Assembly: GCF_003258365.1 (NCBI RefSeq)
Contig: NZ_QHKM01000002.1
Span: forward strand, 372,001-436,000
Direction of reading: 5' to 3'
Source: Hymenobacter edaphi
Lineage (GTDB): Bacteria > Bacteroidota > Bacteroidia > Cytophagales > Hymenobacteraceae
DNA length: 64,000 bases
Shown in pieces: positions 1-7,965 of this stretch (position 1 is its first letter; every line of letters starts with the position of its first letter). The translations under genes were made by a program, and so were the position numbers. The notes beneath the pieces are model-generated. The model worked only from the letters and a program-made list of their open reading frames with translations. It was not told where the DNA came from and did not search any database.

Positions 1-1956
1 GGCGTGCGGCTGGAGCTGCTGGTAACCGCGCTCGAAGCCCAGCCCGCCGCCCGGCAGCAGCAGTTTGCCCAGCTGCTGGCCCTGCTCGACAGCCCGCTGC
101 TGGGGTTGAGCTGGGGCGGCCCGCCGCGGCGTTTCGGGGCCCTGAACGCGGCCCAGCGCGAAACGCTGCTGCAGCGCTGGTCGCGCAGCCCGCTGCCGCC
201 GCTGCGGCAGGGCTTTCAGGCCCTGCGCAAGCTGCTTACGTTCCTGTTCTACGCCGACTCCACGCCCGCCGCGCCCAACCCCGCCTGGGCCGCCATCGGC
301 TACCCCGGGCCGCTGGCCGGCGCCGAGGCCCTGGCCGATACGCCGCGCCCGCTGCCCACGCTCCGGCCCGCGCAGGACGTGCACTACAGCTGCGAGGTGC
401 TGGTCATCGGCAGCGGGGCCGGCGGGGGCGTGGTGGCCGGCGAGCTGGCCGCTGCGGGCCACCACGTGCTGGTGCTCGAAAAAGGGCCCTACTGCCACGG
501 CTGCGACTTCACCCAGCGCGAAGCCGACATGATCGGGCAGCTCTACGACGCGCGCGGCACCCTGGGCACCACCGACGGCGGCGTGACGCTGCTGGCCGGC
601 TCCTGCCTGGGCGGCGGCACCACCGTCAACTGGGCCGGCTCGTTTCGCACGCCCGATTACGTGCTGCAGGAGTGGGCCCGGGAGCACGACGCGCCCCACT
701 TCACCCAGGCCTCCTTCCAGGCCAGCCTCGACGCGGTGACGCGGGCCCTGCACGTCAACACCGACTATGCGCGCCACAACGGCCAGAACCAGGCCCTGCT
801 CGACGGCTCGGCCCGCCTGGGCCAGCCCACCCGGCTGATTCCGCGCAACGAGCTGGGGCTGGACAGCTCTGACCGGCACTTCCGCGGCCTGGGCTTCAGC
901 ACCTTCGGCGACCAGTACGGCGTGAAGCAGGGCACGCTGAATACCTACCTGAAAACCGCCGCTGCCCACGGCGCCGACCTGCTGCCCAACACCGAAGTGA
1001 CGCACCTGACCCGGCAGGGCGGCCGCGTCGCCGGGGCCGAGGCCTGGCACACCACCGCCGACGGCCGCCGCGTGCGCGTGACGGTGCAGGCCCAGCGCGT
1101 GGTGGTGGCCGGCGGGGCCGTGCAAACGCCCGCGCTGCTGCTGCGCAGCGGCCTGCGCCACCCGCACCTGGGTCAGCACCTGCATTTGCACCCCACGGTG
1201 GCCGTCACGGGCATTTATCCGGAGCTGATCGAGCCCTGGTACGGCCCCAGCATGTCGGTGGTCAACGACTCCTGTACCCGCCTCGGCGGCTCCAACTTCG
1301 GCGCCAAAATTGAGACGCCGCCCGCCCACCTCGGGCTGATGGCCATGACCCTGCCCTGGACCTCCGGCGCCGCGCACAAGCGCCTGATGCTGCAGGCCGC
1401 GCACCTGGGCTCCTTCATTGTGCTGACGCGCGACCGGGACGGCGGCCGCGTGCGCGTCGACGGGCAGGGCCAGCCGCTGATCAGCTACCGCCTCAGCCGC
1501 TTCGACCGCACCAGCATGCTGACCGCCGTGCGCGCCGCCGCCGAAATCCACGCCGCGGCCGGGGCCCACACGGTGCTGCTGCCCCACGGCACGCTGCCCA
1601 CGCTACAAGTGCAGCAGGGCCGCATTCAGAACCCCGCCGTGCTCGACGGCCTGCCCGGCCTCGACTGGTCGCCCAACCGCTTCGGCCTCTACAGCGCCCA
1701 CCAGATGAGCACCTGCCGCATGGGCGGCCGCCGCCAAGACCACCCCACCAGCCCCAGCGGCGAAACCTACGAGCTGCGCGGCCTCTACGTAGCCGATGGC
1801 TCGGCCTTCCCGGCCTGCAGCGGCGTCAATCCCATGCTCACCATCATGGCCCTGGCCCACCACACCGCCCAGCACCTGAAGGCCGACCTGGCCGCCGACC
1901 GCAGCAGCTACCGCCCGGCGCAGCTGGTGCAGGGCGTATCCGAGGTGCGGCAGTAG
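1..1956 (+). CDS. GMC-family FAD-dependent oxidoreductase (5' end cut by window)
   Basis: The reading frame is open from the window edge, so the true start is probably upstream; a GTG at base 4 is the first possible start inside. A dinucleotide-binding motif (VLVIGSGAGGGVVAGELA) lies near residue 133. A C-terminal GMC signature follows, with YSAHQMSTCRMGG and then GLYVADGSAFPACSGVNPM. The order is that of glucose-methanol-choline oxidoreductases. The roughly 130-residue N-terminal segment and the STCRMG motif recall the long-chain alcohol oxidase branch. The substrate cannot be read from the sequence. The next gene, another flavoprotein, follows after 95 bp on the same strand, so the two may be co-transcribed. 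Confidence 0.88.
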   Translation, partial: GVRLELLVTALEAQPAARQQQFAQLLALLDSPLLGLSWGGPPRRFGALNAAQRETLLQRWSRSPLPPLRQGFQALRKLLTFLFYADSTPAAPNPAWAAIGYPGPLAGAEALADTPRPLPTLRPAQDVHYSCEVLVIGSGAGGGVVAGELAAAGHHVLVLEKGPYCHGCDFTQREADMIGQLYDARGTLGTTDGGVTLLAGSCLGGGTTVNWAGSFRTPDYVLQEWAREHDAPHFTQASFQASLDAVTRALHVNTDYARHNGQNQALLDGSARLGQPTRLIPRNELGLDSSDRHFRGLGFSTFGDQYGVKQGTLNTYLKTAAAHGADLLPNTEVTHLTRQGGRVAGAEAWHTTADGRRVRVTVQAQRVVVAGGAVQTPALLLRSGLRHPHLGQHLHLHPTVAVTGIYPELIEPWYGPSMSVVNDSCTRLGGSNFGAKIETPPAHLGLMAMTLPWTSGAAHKRLMLQAAHLGSFIVLTRDRDGGRVRVDGQGQPLISYRLSRFDRTSMLTAVRAAAEIHAAAGAHTVLLPHGTLPTLQVQQGRIQNPAVLDGLPGLDWSPNRFGLYSAHQMSTCRMGGRRQDHPTSPSGETYELRGLYVADGSAFPACSGVNPMLTIMALAHHTAQHLKADLAADRSSYRPAQLVQGVSEVRQ

Positions 1957-2051
1957 CCCGGGGCGAGGCTGCACTGCCGGGCTACTGCTGGGGCTGTTCC
2001 CGTCCGGCATCGGTTTTTCGCCGTTCCTTTGCGGCCGATCAACGCTGCGCC

Positions 2052-3140
2052 ATGCCCCTGACCACCGCTCCCGCCCCGGCCGACTACCGCACCGATACGC
2101 TCGTCATTGGCGCGGGGCAGGCGGGGCTGGCCGCCGCCTACTACCTGCAGCGGGCGGGCGAGGCCTGCCTCCTCGTTGATGCGGCCGCGGCGGTGGGGCA
2201 GCAGTGGGCCACGCGCTACGATTCGCTGCGGCTGTTTTCGCCGGCCTGGGCCAGCGGCCTGCCGGGGCTGCCCTGGCCCGGCCCGCGCCTGCGCTACCCC
2301 GCCAAGGACGAAGCCGCCGCCTACCTGCGCCACTACGCCGCGCACTTCGACTTCGCCATTCACCTGAACCAGGCCGTGGTGCACCTCGGCCGCCCCGCCG
2401 GGGCCGACTTCGAAGCCCGCACCGCCGCCGGCACCCGCTACTGGGCCCGGCGCGTGATAGTGTGCACCGGCGGCTACGCGGCGCCCCGCGTGCCCGCCTG
2501 GGCTGCCGCGCTGCCGCCCGCCGTGGCGCAGCTGCACAGCAGCGCCTACCGCCGCCCCGCCCAGCTGTCCGGCGCGGGGCCCGTGGCCGTGGTGGGCAGC
2601 GGCAATTCGGCCCTGCAGATTGCTGCCGACCTGGCCACCACCGGCCGCCCCGTCTACGCCGCCTTCGACGAGCGCACCGGCGCCATGCCCAACAACACCC
2701 TGATGTGGGCCACCCTGGAGGCCACGGGCCTGATGCGGGCCTCGCGCCACGGCCTGCTGGGCGGCTGGATGCGGCGGCAGCCCGAGCCCGTAGTGGCCGG
2801 CGACCTGCGCCGCCTGCGCGGCTTTCCCAACGTGCGCTTCATCGGGCGGGCCCGGGGCGCCGATGGGGCCTGCCTGCAGGGCGAAGCCCACACCACGCCC
2901 GCGCTGGCGGCCGTGGTGTGGGCTACCGGCTTCCGGCCCGATTATGCCTGGATCGAGCTGCCGGCCTTCGACGCCGAGGGGCAGCCGCGGCACCACCGGG
3001 GCCTGAGCGTGGTACCGGGGCTGGCTTTCCTCGGGCTGCCCTGGCTCAACAGCCGTAGCTCGGCCCTGATGGGCGGCGCCGGCCGCGACGCTCACCGCGT
3101 GGTAACCGGCCTTTTGGGCTCCGAAACTACAATCGTCTGA
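2052..3140 (+). CDS. Flavin-containing monooxygenase-like NAD(P)/FAD oxidoreductase
   Basis: A 362-residue protein with two Rossmann motifs. The FAD site is GAGQAGLAAAYYLQRAG near residue 22 and the NAD(P)H site is VAVVGSGNSALQIAADLA near residue 180. A late ATGFRPDY motif is typical of single-component flavin monooxygenases (FMO/YUCCA/CzcO type). FMO enzymes oxygenate small nucleophiles or ketones, but the substrate here is unknown. It starts with ATG 95 bp after the GMC oxidoreductase and may be in the same transcript. A two-step oxidation (alcohol, then carbonyl or heteroatom) is conceivable but is inference only. Confidence 0.85.
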   Translation: MPLTTAPAPADYRTDTLVIGAGQAGLAAAYYLQRAGEACLLVDAAAAVGQQWATRYDSLRLFSPAWASGLPGLPWPGPRLRYPAKDEAAAYLRHYAAHFDFAIHLNQAVVHLGRPAGADFEARTAAGTRYWARRVIVCTGGYAAPRVPAWAAALPPAVAQLHSSAYRRPAQLSGAGPVAVVGSGNSALQIAADLATTGRPVYAAFDERTGAMPNNTLMWATLEATGLMRASRHGLLGGWMRRQPEPVVAGDLRRLRGFPNVRFIGRARGADGACLQGEAHTTPALAAVVWATGFRPDYAWIELPAFDAEGQPRHHRGLSVVPGLAFLGLPWLNSRSSALMGGAGRDAHRVVTGLLGSETTIV

Positions 3141-3185
3141 AAAAAACGAAACTAGTCGTAGCCTAGTCGAGTTAAAGTGAGTACT

Positions 3186-3193
3186 TTGGCCAG
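3186..3193 (+). promoter_or_regulatory. Possible TAnnTTTG-like -7 box of a small transcript
   Basis: TACTTTGG resembles the Bacteroidota -7 element with one spacer base fewer than consensus. It lies 29 bp before a 34-codon ORF whose end is followed by an intrinsic terminator. No convincing -33 box was seen. Confidence 0.35.
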
Positions 3194-3221
3194 TAGGCTT
3201 TCACTTTTTTTGTACTCTTTC

Positions 3222-3326
3222 ATGACGCTGAATTCGCTCGCCGAACAACTGGCCGCGCTGCTGAACCGCCTCCTGGGTGGCCGCAAACCTCAGCTCCAGC
3301 CGGTCCCGGTTCGCGCTGGTCGCTAA
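3222..3326 (+). CDS. Candidate 34-residue small protein
   Basis: ATG to TAA encodes 34 residues beginning MTLNSLAEQLAALLNRLLGG and ending in a basic proline-rich tail (KPQLQPVPVRAGR). The first 20 residues would form an amphipathic leucine-rich helix. It sits between a possible -7 box (3186) and a clean terminator (3352-3382), which makes an independent short mRNA plausible. There is no Shine-Dalgarno sequence, which is usual in this phylum. No known family is recognised; the alternative is a non-coding RNA of about 180 nt. Confidence 0.4.
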   Translation: MTLNSLAEQLAALLNRLLGGRKPQLQPVPVRAGR

Positions 3327-3351
3327 CGCCGGATTTCCTGTTCGCATCCTC

Positions 3352-3382
3352 AGCCCCGCCGGTTCGCCCGCGGGGCTTTTTT
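3352..3382 (+). terminator. Intrinsic terminator after the small ORF
   Basis: AGCCCCG and CGGGGCT form a 7-bp stem around a 12-nt loop, followed directly by a T run. Confidence 0.7.
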
Positions 3383-3417
3383 GCGCCCAGCCCCCGGCTG
3401 CCTACCCGCCAAACGCA

Positions 3418-3453
3418 GCGCGGGCGGCCTCCCCGAAGAGAAGCCGCCCGCGC
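3418..3453 (-). terminator. GC-rich hairpin 3' of the 3475-3855 gene
   Basis: GCGCGGGCGGC pairs with GCCGCCCGCGC around a 14-nt loop just past the minus-strand stop codon. No long T run follows, so it may only stabilise the 3' end. Confidence 0.4.
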
Positions 3454-3474
3454 CGTTGGGAGCAGTAAAGCCGG

Positions 3475-3855
3475 TTAGCGAATCACCAGCTTGCGCATGA
3501 CGCTGTTGTTGTCTGCGTCGATTTTGATGTAATACAGGCCGCTGGCGAAGCGCCCCAGGTCGAGGGTGCGGGTGAAGCGGTTGTCCAGCTCGGTGATGGT
3601 TTCGCGGTACACCACGGTGCCAATCACGTTCAGCACGCGCAGCTCGGTCTTGCGACCCTCGAAACCAGTCACGGAAATATGCACCACGCCCGAGCTGGGA
3701 TTGGGGTACACCACGATGTTTTTCTCGTCGGAGGACGCGGCGGCGCGAGGCGCGCTCTGGCGCACGGCGGGCGCCGCCGTTACGGGCAAACTGCTTTGCA
3801 GGCAGCACAGGCTAAAAGCAGTTACCAGGAAACCGTATAGTAGCTGTTTGGACAT
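3475..3855 (-). CDS. Small T9SS type A sorting-domain protein
   Basis: The start is taken at the ATG giving MSKQLLYGFLVTAFSLCC, a signal peptide; the frame stays open upstream but would bury this signal. The mature protein is almost only a Por-type C-terminal sorting domain: VVYPNPSSGVVHISV near residue 48, the middle strand NVIGTVVYRETI, and the end LASGLYYIKI-type then RKLVIR. At 126 residues it carries practically no cargo domain. The T9SS would export it and attach it to the cell surface. It could be a truncated remnant of a larger cargo protein or a genuine small surface protein. Confidence 0.75.
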   Translation of the reverse strand: MSKQLLYGFLVTAFSLCCLQSSLPVTAAPAVRQSAPRAAASSDEKNIVVYPNPSSGVVHISVTGFEGRKTELRVLNVIGTVVYRETITELDNRFTRTLDLGRFASGLYYIKIDADNNSVMRKLVIR

Positions 3856-3931
3856 AAGGAAGCCTAAGGTGTTGAGGCGTCGGAAGTGGGAAAGGAGCTG
3901 ACGGACGCCGCGTCGGAACACAAAACGTCCG

Positions 3932-3939
3932 CAAAAGTA
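3932..3939 (-). promoter_or_regulatory. Minus-strand TACTTTTG -7 box
   Basis: CAAAAGTA on the plus strand is TACTTTTG read on the minus strand, a full match to TAnnTTTG. It lies 77 bp upstream of the ATG of the 3475-3855 gene. The nearest TTG-type -33 box is spaced 24 bp away, wider than usual. Confidence 0.45.
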
Positions 3940-4052
3940 ACGGCTTATTCTGAAATAAGTTATCAAAATATAGTGCTTGCACAGTAGCTTTCCGACAATC
4001 GCACAATAATTCCGGCCGAATCAACGTTTTTCCTCGCTTAATCCCCGCCTGT

Positions 4053-5195
4053 TTGCTGACTTCTGCCGCTGCGGCCAATTGTGATATTCTAATTATTGGC
4101 GGCGGACTGGCCGGCCTCACCGCAGCCCTCGACCTGGCGGCGCGCGGCTGGGCGGTGACGGTGGTGGAGCGGCGGCATTACCCTTTCCACCGCGTCTGCG
4201 GCGAGTACGTGTCGAACGAGGTGCTGCCTTACCTGCGCCGCCTCGGCGCCGACCCGGCCCCGCTGCAGCCCGCCCGCATCGGGCGTTTTCAGCTGACGGC
4301 GCCCAGTGGCCGCAGCCTCACGGCCCCGCTCGACCTCGGCGGCTTCGGCGTGAGCCGCTACGCGCTCGATGAGTTTCTGCACCAGCGGGCCGTGGCGCGA
4401 GGCGTGCAGTTCCGGCTCGGGGCCACCGCGGCCGATGTGCAGTTCGACGCCGCGGCCGACCTGTTCCGGGTGACGCTGGCCGGCGGCGAAGGGCTGACGG
4501 CCCGCGTGGTGCTGGGCGCCTACGGCAAGCGCGCCACCCTGGACCGGCAGCTGGACCGCGCCTTTTTCCGGCAACGCTCGCCCTACGTGGGCATCAAGTA
4601 CCACCTGCGGCTGGATTTTCCACGGGACCTGATTGCCCTGCACAACTTCGCTGACGGCTACGCGGGCCTCTCGGCGGTGGAAGACGGGCGCTACTGCTTC
4701 TGCTACCTTACCACCCGCGAGCAGCTGCGCCGCCACGGCAGCATTCCGGCCCTGGAAACCGAGGTGCTGGCCCGGAATCCGCACCTGCGCGCGGTGCTGA
4801 CGGCGGCCGAGCGGCTGTACGCGGCGCCGGAGGTCATCAACGAAATTTCCTTCGCCCCGAAAACCTGCGTGGAGCAGCACGTGCTCATGTGCGGCGACGC
4901 GGCCGGCCTCATCGCCCCCCTCTGCGGCAACGGCATGGCCATGGCCCTGCACGGCGCCGCCCTGGCCGCCCGCCACACCGAGGCCTTTCTGCGCGGCGAG
5001 CTGACGCGCCCGGCCCTGGAAGCGGCCTACACCCGCGACTGGCACCGGCACTTCGCCGGCCGGCTGCGCGTGGGGCGCTGGGTGCAGGGCCTGTTCGGCG
5101 GGCCGCGCCTCACCGACGCGGTGGTGGGCACGTTGCGCCACGCGCCGGTCGTGGTGCAGGCGCTGATGCGCCGGACGCACGGCCGGCCCTTTTAG
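4053..5195 (+). CDS. FAD-dependent oxidoreductase of the geranylgeranyl reductase type
   Basis: 380 residues starting at TTG; no in-frame ATG precedes the FAD motif. The N-terminal IIGGGLAGLTAALDLAARG is the Rossmann motif, followed by RRHYPFHRVCGEYVS, a group-2 flavoprotein hallmark. The second FAD motif is CGDAAGLIAPLCGNGMAMA near residue 283. Family members reduce double bonds or hydroxylate and halogenate aromatic or lipid substrates. It lies directly upstream of a type III polyketide synthase and a methyltransferase. In Bacteroidota this trio recurs as a small polyketide cluster, so a tailoring role on the polyketide product is the best inference. Confidence 0.85.
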   Translation: MLTSAAAANCDILIIGGGLAGLTAALDLAARGWAVTVVERRHYPFHRVCGEYVSNEVLPYLRRLGADPAPLQPARIGRFQLTAPSGRSLTAPLDLGGFGVSRYALDEFLHQRAVARGVQFRLGATAADVQFDAAADLFRVTLAGGEGLTARVVLGAYGKRATLDRQLDRAFFRQRSPYVGIKYHLRLDFPRDLIALHNFADGYAGLSAVEDGRYCFCYLTTREQLRRHGSIPALETEVLARNPHLRAVLTAAERLYAAPEVINEISFAPKTCVEQHVLMCGDAAGLIAPLCGNGMAMALHGAALAARHTEAFLRGELTRPALEAAYTRDWHRHFAGRLRVGRWVQGLFGGPRLTDAVVGTLRHAPVVVQALMRRTHGRPF

Positions 5196-5219
5196 CGGCG
5201 GGTGAGTGGATAAACCAGA

Positions 5220-5421
5220 GCGTCATCCGGAGCTGCCGGTGAAGGACCTTTTTCAAGCCCTGCACGCCGTGCAGATCAATGCTTCGGCACTTTTTGCCGA
5301 TAGCACCGCGCCAGCCCCAAAGCGCAGCCCGGACCCGGATGGTTGGGCGTTGGTGGCTGCGCTTTTGGGGCTGGCGCGGGTGGAGCGGGTGGGGCTGCGC
5401 TGGCGGCCCAGGATGACGGGC
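5220..5421. repeat. Degenerate nested palindromic element
   Basis: The outer ends GCGTCATCCGGAGC and the reverse-complement-like CCAGGATGACG resemble the perfect ends of the element at 55179-55362. Inside, GCCAGCCCCAAAGCGCAGCC (5310-5329) pairs with 5355-5375. The right arm shares GCGTTGGTGGCTGCGCTTTT with the core of the 55 kb element. It fills the space between the FAD reductase and the polyketide synthase and looks like an older, decayed copy. Confidence 0.7.
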
Positions 5422-5491
5422 ATTTTTGTCCGCCCCTCTGCTCATCCCAACATCTATTCATCCATTCTCCTTTTGCGTATACTGCCCCTGC

Positions 5492-6607
5492 ATGACCACC
5501 AGCTACCTCAGCGCCATCGGCACGGCAACGCCGGCGCATCGGCTTTCCCAGCCGCAGATTGCCGAATTCATGGCCCGCGCGCATGGGATGGACGAAGCGG
5601 GCACGCGCAAGCTGCGGGCCATTTACCGGATGTCGGGCATCGGCTACCGCCACACGGTGCTGCCCGATTACGGCCGACAGGAGGGCGACTACACCTTCTT
5701 CCCGAACACCGCCGACCTGGAGCCTTTTCCCACGGTGGGGGCGCGCATGCGGGTGTACCGCCGCGAGGCGCTGCCCCTGGCCGCCGAAGCCGCGCTGGAT
5801 TGCCTGCGCCAGGCCCCCGAAATTGACCCGTTGACGATAACGCACCTGGTGTCGGTGAGCTGCACGGGCATGTACGCGCCGGGCCTCGACATCGAGCTGG
5901 TGCAGCACCTGGGCCTGCGCCCCGACGTGCAGCGCACCTGCGTGAACTTCATGGGCTGCTACGCGGCCTTCAACGCACTGAAGCTGGCCGACGCCTTCTG
6001 CCGCGCCAACCCGCGCGCCCGGGTGCTGGTGGTGTGCACCGAGCTGTGCACCCTGCACTTTCAGAAGCGCACCGAAGAAGACCACCTCGTGGCCAACGCC
6101 CTGTTCGGGGACGGGGCCTCGGCGGCGCTGGTGCTGGGCCAGCCCGCCGCCGGCCGGCCCAACCTGGAGCTAGCCGCCTTCCACTGCGGCCTGGAGCCCG
6201 ACGGGCAGGCCGACATGGCCTGGCACGTCAACGACTTCGGCTTCGAGATGACGCTGTCGAGCTACGTGCCGCGGCTGGTGAAGCAGGGCATCCGCAAGCT
6301 CACCGAGGGCCTGTTGCGCCACCTGCCCGTGCGCCTGCCCGACGTGCGCCACTTCGCCATTCACCCCGGCGGCCGGCGCATTCTGGAGGCCATCGAGCAG
6401 GAGCTGGGCCTCACGCCGGCCGACAACCGCCACGCCTACAAAGTGCTGCACGAAGTCGGCAACCTCTCCTCGGCTACCGTGCTCTTCGTGCTGCGCGAGC
6501 TGCAGCAGCACCTGCTCCCGGCCGACGACGGTGCCCCGGTGCTCAGCTTCGCCTTCGGCCCCGGCCTGACGCTGGAAGCCATGCTGCTGCGGGTAGCGTA
6601 TGCCTAA
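5492..6607 (+). CDS. Type III polyketide synthase (chalcone synthase-like)
   Basis: 371 residues from the ATG giving MTTSYLSAIGTATP; upstream in-frame codons carry no family similarity. The catalytic triad is visible: Cys155 in VNFMGCYAAF, His291 in FAIHPGGRRI and Asn324 in VGNLSSATV. Length fits the family (350-400). Such homodimeric enzymes condense malonyl-CoA onto an acyl-CoA starter and cyclise the chain to pyrones, resorcinols or phloroglucinols. The product cannot be predicted. The neighbouring FAD reductase and methyltransferase suggest a reduced or methylated aromatic polyketide. A palindromic repeat lies just upstream, so the promoter is unclear. Confidence 0.93.
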   Translation: MTTSYLSAIGTATPAHRLSQPQIAEFMARAHGMDEAGTRKLRAIYRMSGIGYRHTVLPDYGRQEGDYTFFPNTADLEPFPTVGARMRVYRREALPLAAEAALDCLRQAPEIDPLTITHLVSVSCTGMYAPGLDIELVQHLGLRPDVQRTCVNFMGCYAAFNALKLADAFCRANPRARVLVVCTELCTLHFQKRTEEDHLVANALFGDGASAALVLGQPAAGRPNLELAAFHCGLEPDGQADMAWHVNDFGFEMTLSSYVPRLVKQGIRKLTEGLLRHLPVRLPDVRHFAIHPGGRRILEAIEQELGLTPADNRHAYKVLHEVGNLSSATVLFVLRELQQHLLPADDGAPVLSFAFGPGLTLEAMLLRVAYA

Positions 6608-6721
6608 AAGTTAGGGAGGGTATGTAGGGTAAGCGTTTAGGAGTTTCTGTCCTGACAACGCCTGAACGCCTGCCCTGCTTAACTCATACCCTCCTAAACT
6701 CCTGCCCCCATACCCTATTTC

Positions 6722-7444
6722 ATGCCTGACTTCGCGCGGCGCTCCGATCAGGCGGAGCTGATGGACGACCTGACGCTGGCCTCGGAGGCGCTGCGGCAAA
6801 ACCTCGACGAGCTGGAAATCATCAACACCCGGCTGGGCGGCTACGCGGTGGTGACCCGGGCGCTGGCGCGGCTGACGCAGCGGCGGCCGGCGCGGCCCCT
6901 GCAAATCGTGGACGTGGGCAGCGGCGGCGGCGACACCCTGCGCCACCTGGCGCGCTGGGCCCGGCGGCAGCGGCTGCCCGTCGAGCTGGTGGGCGTCGAC
7001 GCCAACGCGTTCATGGTGGACTACGCGGCCCGGCGCAGCACCGACTTCGCCGAAATCAGCTTTGTGCAGCAGGATATCTTCGCCGCGGAATTTGCCCGGC
7101 GCCGGCCCGACATCATCACCAGCAGTTTGTTTTGCCACCATTTCAGCGACGAGCAGCTGGTGCAGATGCTGCGCCAGTGGCAGCAGCAGGCGCGGGTGGC
7201 CGTGGTGGTGAACGACCTGCACCGCCACCCGCTGGCCTACCACAGCATCCGCTGGCTCACACGGCTGCTGGGCGGCTCGTACCTGGTGCAGCACGACGCG
7301 CCGCTGTCGGTGCTGCGGGCCTTCCGCCGCCCCGACTGGCAGCGGCTGCTGGCCCGGGCCGGCATAGCTCAGTACGAATTGCGCTGGTGCTGGGCCTTTC
7401 GCTGGCAGCTGGTGCTGCCCGCCGCTTCCGCCGACGCGGGCTGA
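6722..7444 (+). CDS. SAM-dependent class I methyltransferase
   Basis: 240 residues. Motif I is IVDVGSGGGDTLRHLARWA near residue 62, followed by an acidic residue after the second strand (VGVDANAFM) and a motif near DIITSSLFCHHF. This is a methyltransferase-25-like Rossmann fold. It is the third gene of the polyketide cluster, 114 bp after the synthase. The spacer contains an imperfect inverted repeat built around GGGAGGGTATG. The likely substrate is the polyketide product, by position only. Confidence 0.85.
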   Translation: MPDFARRSDQAELMDDLTLASEALRQNLDELEIINTRLGGYAVVTRALARLTQRRPARPLQIVDVGSGGGDTLRHLARWARRQRLPVELVGVDANAFMVDYAARRSTDFAEISFVQQDIFAAEFARRRPDIITSSLFCHHFSDEQLVQMLRQWQQQARVAVVVNDLHRHPLAYHSIRWLTRLLGGSYLVQHDAPLSVLRAFRRPDWQRLLARAGIAQYELRWCWAFRWQLVLPAASADAG

Positions 7445-7448
7445 GCCG

Positions 7449-7456
7449 TACTTTTG
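7449..7456 (+). promoter_or_regulatory. TACTTTTG -7 box
   Basis: A full TAnnTTTG match 20 bp upstream of the ATG of the OmpA-like lipoprotein gene and just after the methyltransferase stop, so the lipoprotein probably has its own promoter. Confidence 0.55.
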
Positions 7457-7475
7457 GGTTCACCTCCGCCCCGTC

Positions 7476-7955
7476 ATGAAATCAACCCTGCTTTTTCTGA
7501 GCCTGGCCCTGCTGGGCTTCGCGGCCTGCCAATCGGACCACAAACCCGCCGCCGCGGCCGGCAGCCCCGAGCTGCGGAGCCGGCCGACGCCCGAGGGCCT
7601 GGCCTACACGCTGCCCGCCGACCAGCTGTTTCGCGGGGCCGAGGGCGAAGTCAGCGACCAGGCCGCCGCGCGCCTGACCCCGCTGGCCGAGCAGATCCGG
7701 AAGCAGGAAGCCAAGCAGCTCATCATTCGCTGCTACACCGACGACCAGGGCGACGAGGGCAAAAACCTGGCCCTGTCGCAGAAACGGGCGCAGTCGGTGG
7801 CGGAATGGCTGCGCACCCACGGCGTGGAGGCCCCGGCCGAGCAGCAGGGCATGGGCGAAGCCAACCCCGCCGTGCCCAACGCCCAGGCCGACGGCACGCC
7901 CGACCCCGCCGGGCAGGCCCAGAACCGGCGCATCGAGGTGGTGGTGCTGAAGTAG
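7476..7955 (+). CDS. OmpA-family lipoprotein
   Basis: 159 residues with a lipoprotein signal (LLGFAAC, cleaved before Cys19). The C-terminal half is an OmpA/MotB peptidoglycan-binding fold: IIRCYTDDQGDEGKNLALSQ, KRAQSVAEWLRTHG and QNRRIEVVVLK. The conserved Asp and Arg that hold diaminopimelate are present in TDDQG and NRRIEV. It would anchor the outer membrane to the cell wall. It has its own TACTTTTG box and is convergent with the next gene. Confidence 0.85.
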   Translation: MKSTLLFLSLALLGFAACQSDHKPAAAAGSPELRSRPTPEGLAYTLPADQLFRGAEGEVSDQAAARLTPLAEQIRKQEAKQLIIRCYTDDQGDEGKNLALSQKRAQSVAEWLRTHGVEAPAEQQGMGEANPAVPNAQADGTPDPAGQAQNRRIEVVVLK

Positions 7956-7965
7956 CGCCCCGTCC

